A DNA stretch of 64,000 nt from Zoroaster sp. YZ-2022 (lineage: Eukaryota > Echinodermata > Asteroidea > Forcipulatida > Zoroasteridae). Under the pieces are notes generated by a model. The model saw nothing but the letters and a program-made list of their open reading frames with translations. It was not told the origin of the DNA and did no database searches. The DNA is taken from NCBI GenBank assembly GCA_029582265.1, contig CM055828.1, forward strand, positions 17,371,430-17,435,429, read 5' to 3'. A program made the translations under genes and the position numbers. Positions within the stretch are counted from its first letter, which is position 1. Each line of letters opens with the position of its first letter. Of this stretch, positions 23,261-35,601 are shown in pieces.

Positions 23261-24095
23261 TTGGTTTAAACCAGATTGTGAAAATGACAGATTACAAATG
23301 TAGAAGTATGCTCATGGACCCAAACAATTGTGCCGTTTATCGATAGAAAGGAACGTAAATTTTCACAATGCTATTATTAAATAAAATCTATTTCTGCCTT
23401 TGATAACTGAGAGTTGCAATGAATGTATTAAATTGTTAACGTAGATGGTTACTACTTTTGGTATGTAGTAAATACCATTAATACTATTAATACCAGTCAG
23501 CATAAAAAGGATCGACGTTACTTTAATTTTGTTGTAGGTCTAGCAAAGGTATGTCTATGGTGTTTTACCCTCTAAATCGACCAATTAATCATCGGTATAG
23601 ACCACTTGCAGACGCGGCATGTATCTATCTTGTTAGTCATTTAGGGAGTCCAATCGGTACACTTAAAGTGCAAATTCTGGATCAGGATCACTACCAAAAT
23701 CTAATCAATTGATCCTTGGCCCAAGGCCAACCCGTCCACAATTTTTTTTCAAAATCCGTCCATAAATTTTTGCGTAATCGTGCTGACAGACAGACAAATA
23801 AACACCGGAAAACATAACCTCCTTTGCAGAGGTAACAAACAGACATACCACACAATTTGTGCGGCTTAACAAACATAATACTTACCCGAATCCTCGGAGT
23901 TACATTCTGTCCATTGGCATTCTTCGGTTGTTAGTAGGGTATTTATTACACTCTTTCAACTTCATTTAATTTTACAAAATACTTTATATATATAAATCTC
24001 TGATATTCAATAATCATTTATCAACACTCCAATCACATTTACATTTTTTTAAATTCAATTATTATTTTTTTTTTAAAGGTGGAACCATGCAGTTG
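23261..24095. other. non-coding, includes an interspersed-repeat tail
   Basis: 23650-23845 has the pattern TTGGCCCAAGGCCAACCCG, AAATCCGTCCATAAATTTT, GACAGACAGACAAA, AACATAACCTCCTTTGCAGA, a tail type I know as an interspersed repeat in marine invertebrates. The 61-codon frame on the - strand is part of it. Confidence 0.5.
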
Positions 24096-24200
24096 CTTTA
24101 TTTTGTAGCTACGCCGGTCGGCGCCGGTCGGGTCTAACCGGCACTCCCGCTGGCCGACCGGCACGAAACGCAAATTGATGTCTTACCGACCGGCACAAAA
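24096..24200. repeat. GC-rich patch of CCGGYCGG words
   Basis: CGCCGGTCGGCGCCGGTCGG and several ACCGGCAC words in about 90 bp, in direct and inverted orientation. It stands out from AT-rich flanks. Confidence 0.6.
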
Positions 24201-26215
24201 ATTGTGTGAATATTTCATTAAACAGTAATAAAAGTTTTAAAAGTTCATGTATTCTTCATTTCTTTGAGTTATTTGCCACTATTTTGAGGACTTTAGTCTA
24301 TAGATCAATTAAAACATCGTACGATATTATAAAATAAATCTCAGTTTGTACTTGTAGCGGTACAAACAAATACACTAATTAGCATTTATTTATGACGTCA
24401 GGGAAATGACCTGGGAATCCCCATTATGATTGGTTGTTTGCGCCTGCACGATGAGCTAATGCCACCTAGTCTCTACCGCGCCGCGTGTAAATGATGCGAC
24501 GTGAATTTTGCCTAGTGTAACGTTACTTTGTGGTATGATCAAGCTTGATTTTGATTATTAAAAATTCGTCAGGAAAACGAGTGGTTGAAAGCGCGATCAT
24601 ATTGTGTGCCGAAATGATTCTAAATCTCACCACTACATATATAAATGAATGCTCATTTTGTTAATTTTCAAAAACTTTTATTATAAAACGAAGTTAGTAA
24701 CGTTTCTAGAGTTTGAACACGGCCGTAGTGATCGTCGTATGAAAGCGCACATGTGAACTGAACACGGTACTATTGTGTATGGGGGGTGGCCCAATTGCTC
24801 AATGTTCCAACCCCCAAACTCAGGAGAAGAAAAAATAAACACGTGTGAAGCTAAAAATGGGCGGTTGTTGCGTGTTTTCCACTTCGGGAATTTCGCTCGT
24901 AGTTAATTCATCAGCAGAAAAATAATGCATGCACATAGAATTTTAGGCATTGCGGAAAAAAACATTTACGGATTGCTGGAAAATAAAGTTGTGTTTACTG
25001 TTGCATCAACACCGTTAATCGTTGAACACGTACATGTACGTTGCACGGACGTACCCCCCGGCATGGTCTGGACACACGGAAACCATGCGGAAACAAACCC
25101 AGTCGGGACGGATAGCTCTATATTTTTTGGTCGGAAATATACATGTAAACGTTATTTCGATTAAGGTTTGTGAATATGATTTTAAAAATGTTTATAAATC
25201 TGTCGAAATTTGTATCGCAAAATCTGCGATGCATTGTTTGAAATTCCATCGCAGATTGCCCAAATGACATCGCATTTTGCGATGCGATACAGGGGAAATC
25301 GTTCACTGGATAGACACGGCAGCCGGGTCAAGCGAGAAGCCGGCAAATTCGAGACATTCTTCTGCGACCACATCTTCGTGTTCGAGCACAACTGACCCGG
25401 GAACTGATCACGCTACCGAGTCTTCGGCCACTAGGCCTTTAGTGTTTTTTTTAGTTCGTGCAGTCTTCAATGGTACCGAAAAACCGGATGCGGTTAACCT
25501 AAATTGCCAAAATGGTTGGGATCATGTCAGACGAAAACGTAACACGATGTATCAATTGCGGTTTGCTATCGAGCGCTAATCGCCTCGATGCGCATATGCA
25601 TGTTTGCTTGTTTAATTTTACGACGGATGTTTATGGCCTAAATATCATGTATCGTGTCGATTAGGACTCGATAAAATAGCATGTATTGAACAACGTGTTC
25701 ACGCTACGTTATTATCGTGTCGGGGTCATGATAAGTAGGGTTTATCATGCATCGTGATTTGTTTACTGTTAGCGGTATGATTAAATTGGAAGGATATATC
25801 CGTTTTTATGGCAACACAGTTACATACATCATGTAGCAGCTGTTTTCAAGCTTATAGAATTTGGAAAGTAGTGTTTAAATTGTTTAAAAAGCCGAACAAA
25901 CGGAGAGGGATTTTACATGTTCATGTACAGTTTCATTCTCTGGTTTTGATCATGATGCACGTGCATACATACGTACATGTAGAAGACACCATTAGCTTTC
26001 CGATATATCGCCATTGGAGGAACAACAATTTCCCAAATGAATGTTTGATTTAAGATTTCACACATTAAGTATAATACGAACATTCTGAATGCAATTATAA
26101 CACAAATTTGATACAACGCATGGGGAATGAAGTAGTATACATGTAGTTATATTGAGGGAGGTCAGACCTTTTAAAAATATTGTTGGTAATGTCATTAGTG
26201 CTAAAAGAATGAAAT
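24201..26215. other. CpG-containing stretch without a supported gene
   Basis: CpG is more frequent here (24450-25700) than in neighbouring DNA. Frames at 24925-25267 and 25277-25579 (the latter Ser/Thr-rich, WIDTAAGSSEKPANSRHSS) have no recognised homology or clear splice sites. A promoter or first-exon region is possible but not shown. Confidence 0.3.
25213..25291. repeat. imperfect hairpin of ATCGCA words
   Basis: GTATCGCAAAATCTGCGATG at the left and CATCGCATTTTGCGATGCGA at the right can pair, with a further CCATCGCAGATT copy between them. Confidence 0.65.
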
Positions 26216-26900
26216 CTGGAAAAACATGAAGTCGCAATGACGTCATCATTACATCATCAGGTGTCAAATTACATTTATACACTGAAACAAAGGTTATTAC
26301 ATGTATATCAGAAATCAGATCTCCTGAACCAAGAATGGAAAAACACGTAATTATGTGAATTTTTTCTTACAGACGTGCACTACATGTGATCTTTACTTCC
26401 GGTCGAAATCGGAAGTTCAAAATTCAAAGAATGTAACGGACAATGGTACATGTTTAAAGTAAGCATGCGTCCGACCAGTAGTTGTAGAGAGAAGGAAAAA
26501 AATTATAAAAATCTAGCTGCAGGTGTAAGTTAAATTACATTTCATGAAATTTGGCAAGGTCAACAATAATATTAAATACAATAAAATGCTATCACCTGAT
26601 TGAACCTGAAGTTATTGCATGGAGAATTTGAAATTATCTTTTAAAATTGATCAAATAGGCCTATCAAGAAAAACTCCTGAACAAAGAAAAGATAATGCCT
26701 AAATTTGTTCATGATTGTAATAACAATTAAATATCTAACACTAATCTCAAAGAAATTATGTACATGTAGCTATCCGGGCCAAAACAGGAAGTTCAAATTG
26801 AGCATATTCTATTTAAAAAGCAAAACTGATGTTGATATGTTATAATACAAAATGTTTGATAATTTCGAAAAATATGATTGCGACGTCATCAATGGTAATT
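26216..26900. mobile_element. fragments of the TGACGTCATC repeat family
   Basis: CAATGACGTCATCATTACAT, AGGTGTCAAATTACATT and CTTCCGGTCGAAATCGGAAG match, in order, sequence inside 15891-17164 and 21280-21440. Similar half-copies continue to 26900 (TTGCGACGTCATCAATGG). Termini were not found. Confidence 0.5.
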
Positions 26901-27125
26901 TGATTGAACCTGAAGTTCACACGAACACCGTGCATTTGTCCTAACAACTTGAGCTCTAGTTACATACACATTGTTGGTAGTACCACTCATTACTTGTCGT
27001 CTTGTCGAGTACCTTTTCAAACAAGACTTGAACTCGAATGGCTTAGAAGTACTTGGACTTGACTACTCAAAGAAAAAACATGACTACATCTTTGGTTTAT
27101 ATTTTATGTTCTCGATCCTTTAAGT

Positions 27126-27489
27126 TTAACCCTAACTCCCTAGGCCCATTTGCTTACACATAACCTGAATCCTCCAAAATCCTTCAGTAGTAAAGCAAGT
27201 ACATGACATGTATGTGCACATGTGTTTCTAATCTGTGATGTACATGGCCAGGGACCCTCCCTGCATGCATGGAGCAATAAACAGTGTCCACTGACCCAAG
27301 CACTGACCTAGCAATCACTACAACAAACATGGATGTACATGCACCATGGAAAGGCAAGTATGCCTAATAACCTCAATCCTCCAAAATCCTTCACTTTAGC
27401 AAAGAGCATGTAGCATGTAACCTCAATCCTTCAAAATCCTTCACTTTGGCAAAGAGGATTTTGGAGTGATTTGGGAAGGTTAGGGTTAA
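27126..27489. mobile_element. TTAA-flanked element, CCTAGGCCCATTTGC family
   Basis: 364 bp; starts TTAACCCTAACTCCCTAGG and ends GGAAGGTTAGGGTTAA. Contains CCTCAATCCTCCAAAATCC words in variable number. The same family makes both arms of the palindrome at 39904-41349. Confidence 0.88.
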
Positions 27490-29370
27490 TCATGGCTATA
27501 GAGGATGGAAGCTTTGGACTGGTTTGTACACGTATTTATATACCATGTTCCTGACCCTTGCAGATGGCAATGTGTGTTCTAAATAAACATTTTTGCCCTG
27601 TGAAAAACATAGCGCATGCATGTATTACGGTGATTGGGGTTTATTGAAGTGTTCTAATCTATATCTGGTTCATGCATGTGTAACCTTATGATAGAGAAAG
27701 GCCTACAGAGTCATGTTAGACCCAAAATTCAAATTCCTTGTATCTGTACAAAACTCATATTGATTGAAAGGGCAAAAAATATCAAACTTAATAACAAAAA
27801 ATTAGACAAATTGATTTAACAGTTCAAAAGTTACAGATTTTTAAGTAATTAATATTCGGGGTCCTTCCTGAAAAAATGCAATGGAACTTTACTGTATTTT
27901 TAAGCGTGGCACCGTGAGTGAAAACTGATTCTTGTGGGTAGGCACTGGCAAGGTTGTGGGGACCTATAACAAAAGGGAAGGCAAGAACGCCGTATCTGTG
28001 GGGACATTTTCATGTCCCCATAGCATTTTCGGTCCCCACAACTGTGTCTAAAAGCGAGTGTATGTCCCCACAACTACGGTGCGTGACTGTGTGTACTTTG
28101 TGTCTATTTTAATACGTATGTTATATCTCCAAATCCATTCATAATACAACACTGAACATCTGAACATCTTTCACAAATATGTTTGTGTTTTGTCCTGTAA
28201 GAGTTTACATAATATATATATATTTTTTTTCGGTGATTTTTAATTTTTTTTTTATATTCTTATTTCACGAGCCCGTCACAGTTGGAGTAAGTTCAATAGG
28301 CGAAACAGCCAAAAGGTCCAAGAAGGGTGACCCTTCCAATCAATGTACAGTGTGTGTTACGGATCACGTGATACATTTCCCGCTATTCCGTGTAATACTT
28401 ACTCCCCGTAGACTGTTTTTTTAAATCACAAAACATTCCCATTTAAACACGTTATTTCTCACTTTATTATTCCATAAATTCTGATATTTTAAAAGTAAAT
28501 AATATTTATTTGTAACTTCAAAATCTGTCACAAGATTCACAATATCTGCTGTCAAATCCCTGGCTTAATATCGGCCACGCACCGGCAAAATCAAAACGGG
28601 GCCCCCACAAAAATGCATTAATCAAAAGGTGATCCCGATTAATTATGGATCTTAAACTTAGTGAAAATGTACAAAAGATTTATAAGTATTCGTGTTGAAA
28701 GATCAGCTTGAAAAATTGCGAAAAATTGAAATATTAGGCCTGGATTGCGAGCATAATTTCAACCGATCGTACACCCGAAAACGTGGCTCATTTCGGTAAT
28801 CGTCGGAACCGAGTTCGGATGTATTCGGGATGAATGGGACTTCCCAATATGGGCACTGTAGGAGCCCAGGATCACCTTCGGATTCATCCGTCATCGCCCG
28901 AGCTTGCAAAACAGCCGACTCGGTTTGGTGCTGTGAGCTCGATTTCAACATGAGCTGCAGCGGCAAGTGTTAACAATTGAACCATTTTCAAGCAGTATTA
29001 GTAGCACTTTCCCTGTTTTTGTTCGTAAGGAAACTTAAATATATATACACTGTATAAACTTATATTGACAGGAAGTCTTCCTCTCTTCAAATCTGGAATC
29101 ATAATTTAAAAAGATATATTCTTGTTTATATTATATTGTATATATTTAAAAAACGATTTTGAAAAGGGCATGTTTTTGCACTCGTACTAGTTTCTGTGTA
29201 TGTGTGTGTGTACGTACCACAGTGGTATTTCAGGATTAATTACTGGTCCCTGTGACATGCCTAGTCATGGTTCACTCCCAGATACTGTTTGGTTTATAAA
29301 GCAATTTCAATAATTTTTCCAAAGCATACTGTACGCATAGTACTAATTGTTAGGCTAACAAAAAAAACCA
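27490..29370. other. non-coding; GGGGAC repeats and one weak frame
   Basis: At 27955-28080 the words GTGGGGAC and GTCCCCA recur in both orientations, including TGTGGGGACATTTTCATGTC and CCCCA as a hairpin. On the - strand 28703-28966 is open for 87 codons (TDESEGDPGLLQCPYWEV and PRFRVYDRLKLCSQ) with balanced composition; it could be a first exon, but no clear donor follows and I do not recognise it. Confidence 0.35.
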
Positions 29371-29595
29371 TTAACCCTAACAATCCCCATCCAGTCAAAC
29401 TCCAACACCAGGTTTTGTTGGAATTTGTTAGGATGGGTACTGGACCCCTAAACTGATTGTCTTTTACGCTGGGTTAGGCATACATACGTCCAGAATCAGA
29501 GTCCAACAGTTTGTGTATACAGTTTGCCATATGGTGTTGGAATTTGTAAGGATGGGTATGGTTCCTGGTAAATTACACTAGGGAGTTAGGGTTAA
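29371..29595. mobile_element. short TTAA-flanked element (TCAAACTCCAACACC)
   Basis: 225 bp from TTAACCCTAACAATCCCC to CTAGGGAGTTAGGGTTAA. Shares the GTCAAACTCCAACA word with 8611-9235. Separated by only CA from the next TTAA element. Confidence 0.85.
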
Positions 29596-29597
29596 CA

Positions 29598-29905
29598 TTA
29601 ACCCTCCTACAATCAGTGCAATTTTTGAAACAACCCATTCAGGCCACTCCAAGCCATTAGCTGTTGCCAGTGGCCTCCTATGGTTACCCTTCTGTGCACT
29701 GTCACACCACTGAGATTGCAGGGTAAGGTGGTCTCCCATTGATACATTGCAGGCCATACTAATATGTTCAAACATTTACAGTGGCCTTGGGTGGCACACA
29801 GTTGATTTTGTAAGATTACTTGGAAAGGACAGCAGGCTTGTACATGTATGTACTGAAGAACAGAATTTAGTGGATCAGAGTGGCCTCCATGTGTAGGAGA
29901 GTTAA
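29598..29905. mobile_element. GGCCACTCC-family MITE, copy 3 (reverse)
   Basis: TTAACCCTCCTACAATCAGTG to GTGTAGGAGAGTTAA, 308 bp, TTAA at both ends; reverse complement of 10043-10363. Confidence 0.9.
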
Positions 29906-29984
29906 ATTAACGTTAATGTTAAATTAAAATTTCACCCAAATTACCGATCTCACGTTACCGTTACATGTTTACATGGCCTACAAA

Positions 29985-30256
29985 TTCTGATTCCCGGATC
30001 TTCAAAAAGCCAACTATACACATTTAACTGCGGCTAACAAGGGTTTCTATACTGCTGCACCCAGCATTTGGAATGAACTACCATCTGGTATCCGTCATGC
30101 TTCTTCATTGATTCAATTTAAAACATCTCTCAAGACTCATTTATTTTAGGCACTGTGTATTTTTAAATTGTACTTGCATCTCACTGTAAAGCGCTGTGAT
30201 ACCGTTTGTGTAAGAGCGCTACATGTATATAAATGCCTTCATTGTATTGTATTGTA
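29985..30256 (+). pseudogene. 3' tail of a non-LTR retrotransposon
   Basis: On the + strand FYTAAPSIWNELPSGIR then SSLIQFKTSLKTHLF and a stop at 30147-30149 is the usual C-terminal end of CR1/jockey-type reverse transcriptase proteins. It is followed by ~90 nt of 3' UTR and a (TTGTA)n-type tail at 30238-30256. Everything upstream is missing: a dead 5'-truncated copy. Confidence 0.82.
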
Positions 30257-30346
30257 AGTACATGTACCTGACCCTACTGTACTAGTACTCTAACGTTAAG
30301 CACATTTACATAGATGGTCTTGGACTAACGTTAGCCCTACTAGTAC

Positions 30347-31283
30347 TAAGCTTGGGCAATATCAATTTTTTTCATCCACGATATATCGGCCAATATATAT
30401 GATCGCGATTTTCGATATTATCGCGATTATTTTTTTCATTCACACATGATTGTTTTAGAGCCGACAACTACAGGCATGCATTCCTAACATGTAATCCGTC
30501 TGATGGATAGAATTTCTTTGAGTGGCAGTGGATTAAGAGAGCAGAGTTCTGGGTCTGGACCACTGTGATCCGACCACTGAAGTAGTTTGCTTTTGTTTCT
30601 TACTTCTGAAAGCTTGAAAAGACTGGCCTAATTTTGTTTCCATGGAATTTCTGAATCTACTCACAAGCGCAATTTTTTTTCATTACGATATATTTTTTAA
30701 ATCACAATTTGCCGATATCTCAATAACTTGAAAAGGTTTTCGATATCATAATTGAACAAAAAAGGTATCGCGATATTTGATATTATGGGTAGAATGTCGT
30801 ATCTGGCCGCCACTATTTTTCATTAAATATAACCAATAATGTAATCTTACCTACCTGGTAAGGTGGAAAACATATGGATGATGATGGACATACATGTATA
30901 CTTCAAATTATTCCAGGATATTTATTTCATGAAAAATCAGGCATTTTTGGTATACGATGACTTCCTCCGTCATGTCAGTCTGATCTTGTAAACTCCACAA
31001 TTAGTGACCAACACAGTCATTGTACATGCGTAGTGGCAACTATAATACTAATAGGATCCTTCTATTTTCTGAAGGGGAGGATTTTTTTAGAAGGGAAATC
31101 AAGTCCGAAAACCATCATAAAAGTGGATTTTAAAGATAGTTTTCGCTTTCTGTACCACCAAAAATCGATAGAATGATTTTTTAACTGGTTAGTGGTTGCA
31201 AAAAAAATCCAAAAAAGCCCTTAAAAAGTGGCAGCCGGATATGACATTCTTTCCGATATTATTGTGTTATCGCGCAAGCTTAC
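30347..31283. mobile_element. CTAAGCTTGSGC-ended element with a nested hAT MITE
   Basis: Left CTAAGCTTGGGCAATATC; right GATATTATTGTG, TTATCGCGCAAGCTTA (inverted, imperfect). The interior is rich in ATCGCGAT/CGATAT words. Removal of the nested 30787-31254 element restores continuity. A 5' fragment of a relative is seen at 35788-35910. Confidence 0.62.
30787..31254. mobile_element. hAT-like MITE, copy 1, 8-bp target duplication
   Basis: 468 bp with TIRs GGGTAGAATGTCGTATCTGG / reverse complement of GGAAAGAATGTCATATCCGG, each followed by a CNGCCACT block. Flanked by perfect 8-bp duplications GATATTAT (30779-30786 and 31255-31262). The 8-bp duplication is the hAT hallmark; class assignment is otherwise inference. 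Confidence 0.88.
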
Positions 31284-32669
31284 CTAACAGTATCGTCTAT
31301 GTACGTAATTCTCCGCACTCGTGAAATGACGCACTTACCTTTGGCTTAGCATTTCTCAGAAAAATTACAAAACTATAGTGAAATTGTATGATTTCCTGGA
31401 AATTTAGTGCTTGTGAAAGTGGAAAAAGTTGTTTAACCACTGATTTAACTACACGGGGTCGGGATGTAGGCCTACATGTACATGACCTCAATTTTTTTTT
31501 CATGAACATCTATGACTTTATTGTTCTATGCTGTCAATGATTTTTTCAACAAATACTGATCCTCAAAATGGACATATTCCTTAAAAGTAGGCAGATTCAC
31601 GCAAACCGCCGTTGGTGGCGCTATTTTTCATATGCTTTTGTACTGTAAAAGTTTGTGACCTGCCGAACTTTCATGGTAAAATTCTAATAAAAGGGTAGTC
31701 TATGGATGTAGTCACTTCTAGTGTCAATAAATGGATACTACACATCGTGGTTATCTTAAATGATCAATCCATGCCAACTGTAACGTTGGCTTAAAAACAG
31801 TGCAACTTGCTGAAAATAGACTTTGTTAGTACTACAAGGATACATTGCAGGCACATTCGGTCACAACCTTTTCCATTGAAACTGGATCTTAAAAATGACC
31901 AAATATTTAAATCAACAAAAATTCGTAACTTTGCATAGGGTTAACCTATAGTATCATGACCATTGACCCCTCATTTTCTTTCTAATTTTTTGTTCTATCC
32001 AGTGATATGACATTTAAAAGCATTGAAGCAACTTCAAATTTTCATGAAACTGCCTATTAAAAGTACTACATGTATTAAGTACCAGTACTATCCATGCCAA
32101 ACGTTACCTTCTGATCTGTCAGTTCGAGATGTCTCTGTTCCTGTTCGAAAATGAATAACAACAAACACTGAACAACGTCAGACGTTTAGGTTTAGTGCAG
32201 ATGACAGTAAATTCAGTATCTTTTACTTTGTTTCCACTCGGCCTGTGATTCTTGAACTTGGATAAAATTTAAAATAATGTTCATTCCGACGGCAGCATTT
32301 CAGTAAATCAAGCAGTAATCCATACTCTCTGAACGCAAGTTCCTAAACTAATGTGAACTTACGCGATCGGATATCGTGCCGTACGTGATGGTTGGTGGTA
32401 CGGCGCGGTATGGACTCCTATACAATTACTAATACTATACTAGACTATAGACTAACTTAAAGTGCCGTAGGGGGCGCTACACTATCTTTGAGTAAGTTGA
32501 CACAGTCACAGTGTGGCGGTTCTTTTGAACGTAAAGTGTGTGCTAACGTCGGAATTTGTCCAATGATTTTAACAGTAAGTGCATTTATAACTAAATGGTG
32601 TATTTTTGTTTAGTATATAGAAGACATTGTTATTACTTTTTGGAACTGTTCTTTTATTTCCTTTGTCGC

Positions 32670-33440
32670 TGCGTGTGTGTAAAACTGCTGCCAAAATTTC
32701 TCAAAGAATTGGAGTAATGAAACGGTTGAGTTGGTATGTTGACCAATATACTCGTAATATATTGTATTTATGCTCTCATTTTGCCTCACATTGACTATTG
32801 TTGCACAGTTTGGACTCATGGTGCTGATGATAAATATGTTAACAGAATTCAGATTTTACAAAACCGGGCAGCAAGTCTGCAAGATTAACATTAGGCTACA
32901 AGGTTAGAGATGTACATGTGATTGACATATATACTGAATTAAATTGGATGCAGGTTCGTGAGCGGGCTGAGTATTTTAAAAATATTCTTATGTACAAGTG
33001 TGTCCATGGCCTGGCTCCAGAGTATTTGTCAATTAGTATACAATCTCAAATGAATACTCATTCTTATAATACTAGATTCAATACCAGTAATAACATTTCT
33101 CACTCAGCTATAAGAACTGAAATTGGTAAACGTTCCTTCAAGTTCTCTGGAGCCAGGTCATGGAATAATCTTCCACTTGCCATTAAAAGCTTGCCAACTA
33201 TCTTGACTTTTAAAAAGCATGTCAAGGAGCACATTTTAAGTTCAAATAATTTGTAATTTGTATTTTTTGATAATTTTTGTATTTGTGCTTTTGATGTTTT
33301 TAGCTTGTATGATGTACGTTTTGTTTTTATTATTACTGTATTTGTACTGAGGGCCTCCATGGAAAGCAGTGCTGTGCACTGATCGGAGTTTACCCTCATT
33401 AAAGATGACTAAAAAATAAAATAAAATAAATAAAACACTG
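32670..33440 (+). pseudogene. decayed non-LTR reverse transcriptase, C-terminal part
   Basis: Consecutive + strand fragments in different frames read AAKISQRIGVMKRLSWYV, then LPHIDYCCTVWTHGAD and RIQILQNRAAS, then from 32918 LNWMQVRERAEYFKN, CVHGLAPEYL, SFKFSGARSWNNLP, and a stop at 33256. This is the order seen at the end of CR1/jockey-type reverse transcriptases (thumb and C-terminal tail). At least two frameshifts and a stop break it. A 3' UTR and an A-rich tail (AAAATAAAATAAAATAAAT) end at about 33436. The catalytic palm is absent. Confidence 0.88.
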
Positions 33441-34554
33441 TGTTAGGCCTACTACTAGTACTATAGTACTAGTAGTAGGCCTAGTACATGTACTACTCGA
33501 TACAAATTACAATGAGTTAGCATGGTTAGTCACAGAATAAGGCCATGAGAATGAAAGTCATAGATTTGCGTCCACCGCCCACATGTCCCGAAAGCTACCG
33601 CCTAAATTTTTCATTATTTGCCAAAAAAATTATTATTTGCACAAAAAAGGTATTTCCACCAAACAAATTTAATTCCAAATCATCCACATACTAAAACGAA
33701 GTTTTTACCAAATTTCCACCAGTATGTGCACTATAATCATTAGCACATGTTCTCTTATTTAGTCCCGCATACGTCGTTCACAAAAAAGGTCGCATCGCGC
33801 TAATTAAAAGTAAAACTGTATGGTAAACTCCGTCCGATCCGCACCTGCAACTGTACCGCCTTCACATGCACAACACGTTCGCTGTTGAGTCTTTGTATCT
33901 AAGTTATGCCTGTGTGTGCGGCCCGCACGTATAATGATGCACGTATGTACACGGGCGACCATATGTACGGCGACACGCACGTGCACAGGAATAGCCATAG
34001 GCCTAATCGATCATATCAATATCATAAATTTATTTAGCTGTTTACCTCTGTACCTTTTACCCTTCACCCTCTCTCTCACAGGTAGAAAGCATGTCCATAA
34101 AGTGATTAAGAATACGTCAAATTAGAAGAAACATCTTGTGATTGCGCTGTTATTAATGATCTATGGAAATAATGAATAATGAAAAAAAGCCTCATGTGTT
34201 TTCGAAATTTCCCCGATTGAATCATGTTTCATCTTATTCCAGATGGCTTGTAAAATTGTTTTTAATCTTGAAAATAAAAATATTGTTTTAGATTTTTAAA
34301 ATAAAATGGTATAATTTGGAGAAGCTCTCAAAACTTTTAATCAATATTCTTGAAATACCAATAAAATGGAAGGTGGTTAAAATTTTTGCAAAAAGTACTT
34401 TAAAACTTTGAAATGTGTAAAAACTGCGGTTAACATTTTGTCAAATAAAAGATTTCTTTTCATAACCATGATATTAATGTTTCATTTTCTCAATAATTAT
34501 CCACTACCGACGAAGTAAACACCAACGAATTAAGTAGTCTTCGTTCACTTCTTC
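33441..34554. other. non-coding, nothing recognised
   Basis: Inside the foldback structure. Frames at 33804-34125 on both strands have no recognised homology. Confidence 0.4.
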
Positions 34555-35139
34555 TATAAGGAATGTGTCCATTTTGAGGATCAGTATTTCTTTAAAAAAT
34601 CATTGCAAATGCAAAGCATTCATATCTTTTGGTTTCCACAGACAATAGCTCGTTGACGGCATAGAACAACAAAATCACAGATATTCGTGGAAAAAAAATT
34701 GAGGTCATGTAAATCCGTTACTATTTGTATCTAGTAAAATCAGCGGTTAAACAACTTTTTCCAGTTTCACAAGCACTAACTTTCCAGTAAATCATACAAT
34801 TTCACTATGATTTTTATTTTTGTAACAAGTATGACTTAGATAAGTTTATGCAACCAGTAATACGCCATAGTTTTGTAAGTTTTCTGAGAAATGCTAAGCC
34901 AAAGGTAAGTGCGTCATTTCACGAGTGCGGCGAATTACGTACATGGACGATAAACCATAGCCATAGACCTGGAATGGTCCTTGCTCTATGCTGTAACCTT
35001 GTTAGTGGTATTGACTGTAACTGTTAGTGTTAGTTACTGCATTTTATATTAAATTTTTATGTAACTAAATAGTTATGTACATGTAGCACAATGCACTGGT
35101 GGTCATAAGTCAAAGAAGGATTGCATATCAAATATCATC

Positions 35140-35593
35140 GGGTAGAATGTCGTATCCGACCGCCACTTTTTCTCATTCAATATAACCAATAAAGTAATCT
35201 TACCTACCCAGTAAGGTGGAGAACATATGGATGATGATGGACATATAGTATATATTATTCCATGATATTTATTTCGTGAAAAATCAGGCATTTTTGGTAT
35301 ACAATGACTTCCTCAGTCATGTCAGTTTGATTTTGTCAACTCCCCAGTCAGTGACCAACACGGTCATCGTACATGCGCAGTGGCAACAATAATAGGATCC
35401 TTCTATTTTTTGAAGGGGAGGATTTTTTTAGAAGGGAAATAAAGTCCGAAACCATCATAAAAGTGGATTTTAAAGATAGTTTTTGCTTTCTGTACCCCCA
35501 AAAATCGATAGAATAATTTTTTAACTGGTTAGTGGTTGCAAAAAATTCACCCAAAACCCTTAAAAAGTGGCGGTTGGATACGACATTCTTTCC
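35140..35593. mobile_element. hAT-like MITE, copy 2, 8-bp target duplication
   Basis: 454 bp, same family and orientation as 30787-31254, flanked by perfect ATATCATC duplications at 35132-35139 and 35594-35601. Confidence 0.9.
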
Positions 35594-35601
35594 ATATCAT
35601 C

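Larger units (their letters stand above)
31292..34950. mobile_element. 3.66-kb foldback-like structure with long inverted arms
   Basis: The left arm 31292-31585 and right arm 34555-34950 are diverged reverse complements (shared GTGAAATGACGCACTTACC, TTGGCTTAGCATTTCTCAG, CCTCAAAATGGACA). The interior includes a dead reverse-transcriptase fragment and anonymous sequence. A third partial arm lies at 37135-37205. On the - strand near 32105-32150 an open segment (EQEQRHLELTDQK) ends at a possible donor, unsupported otherwise. Confidence 0.62.
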
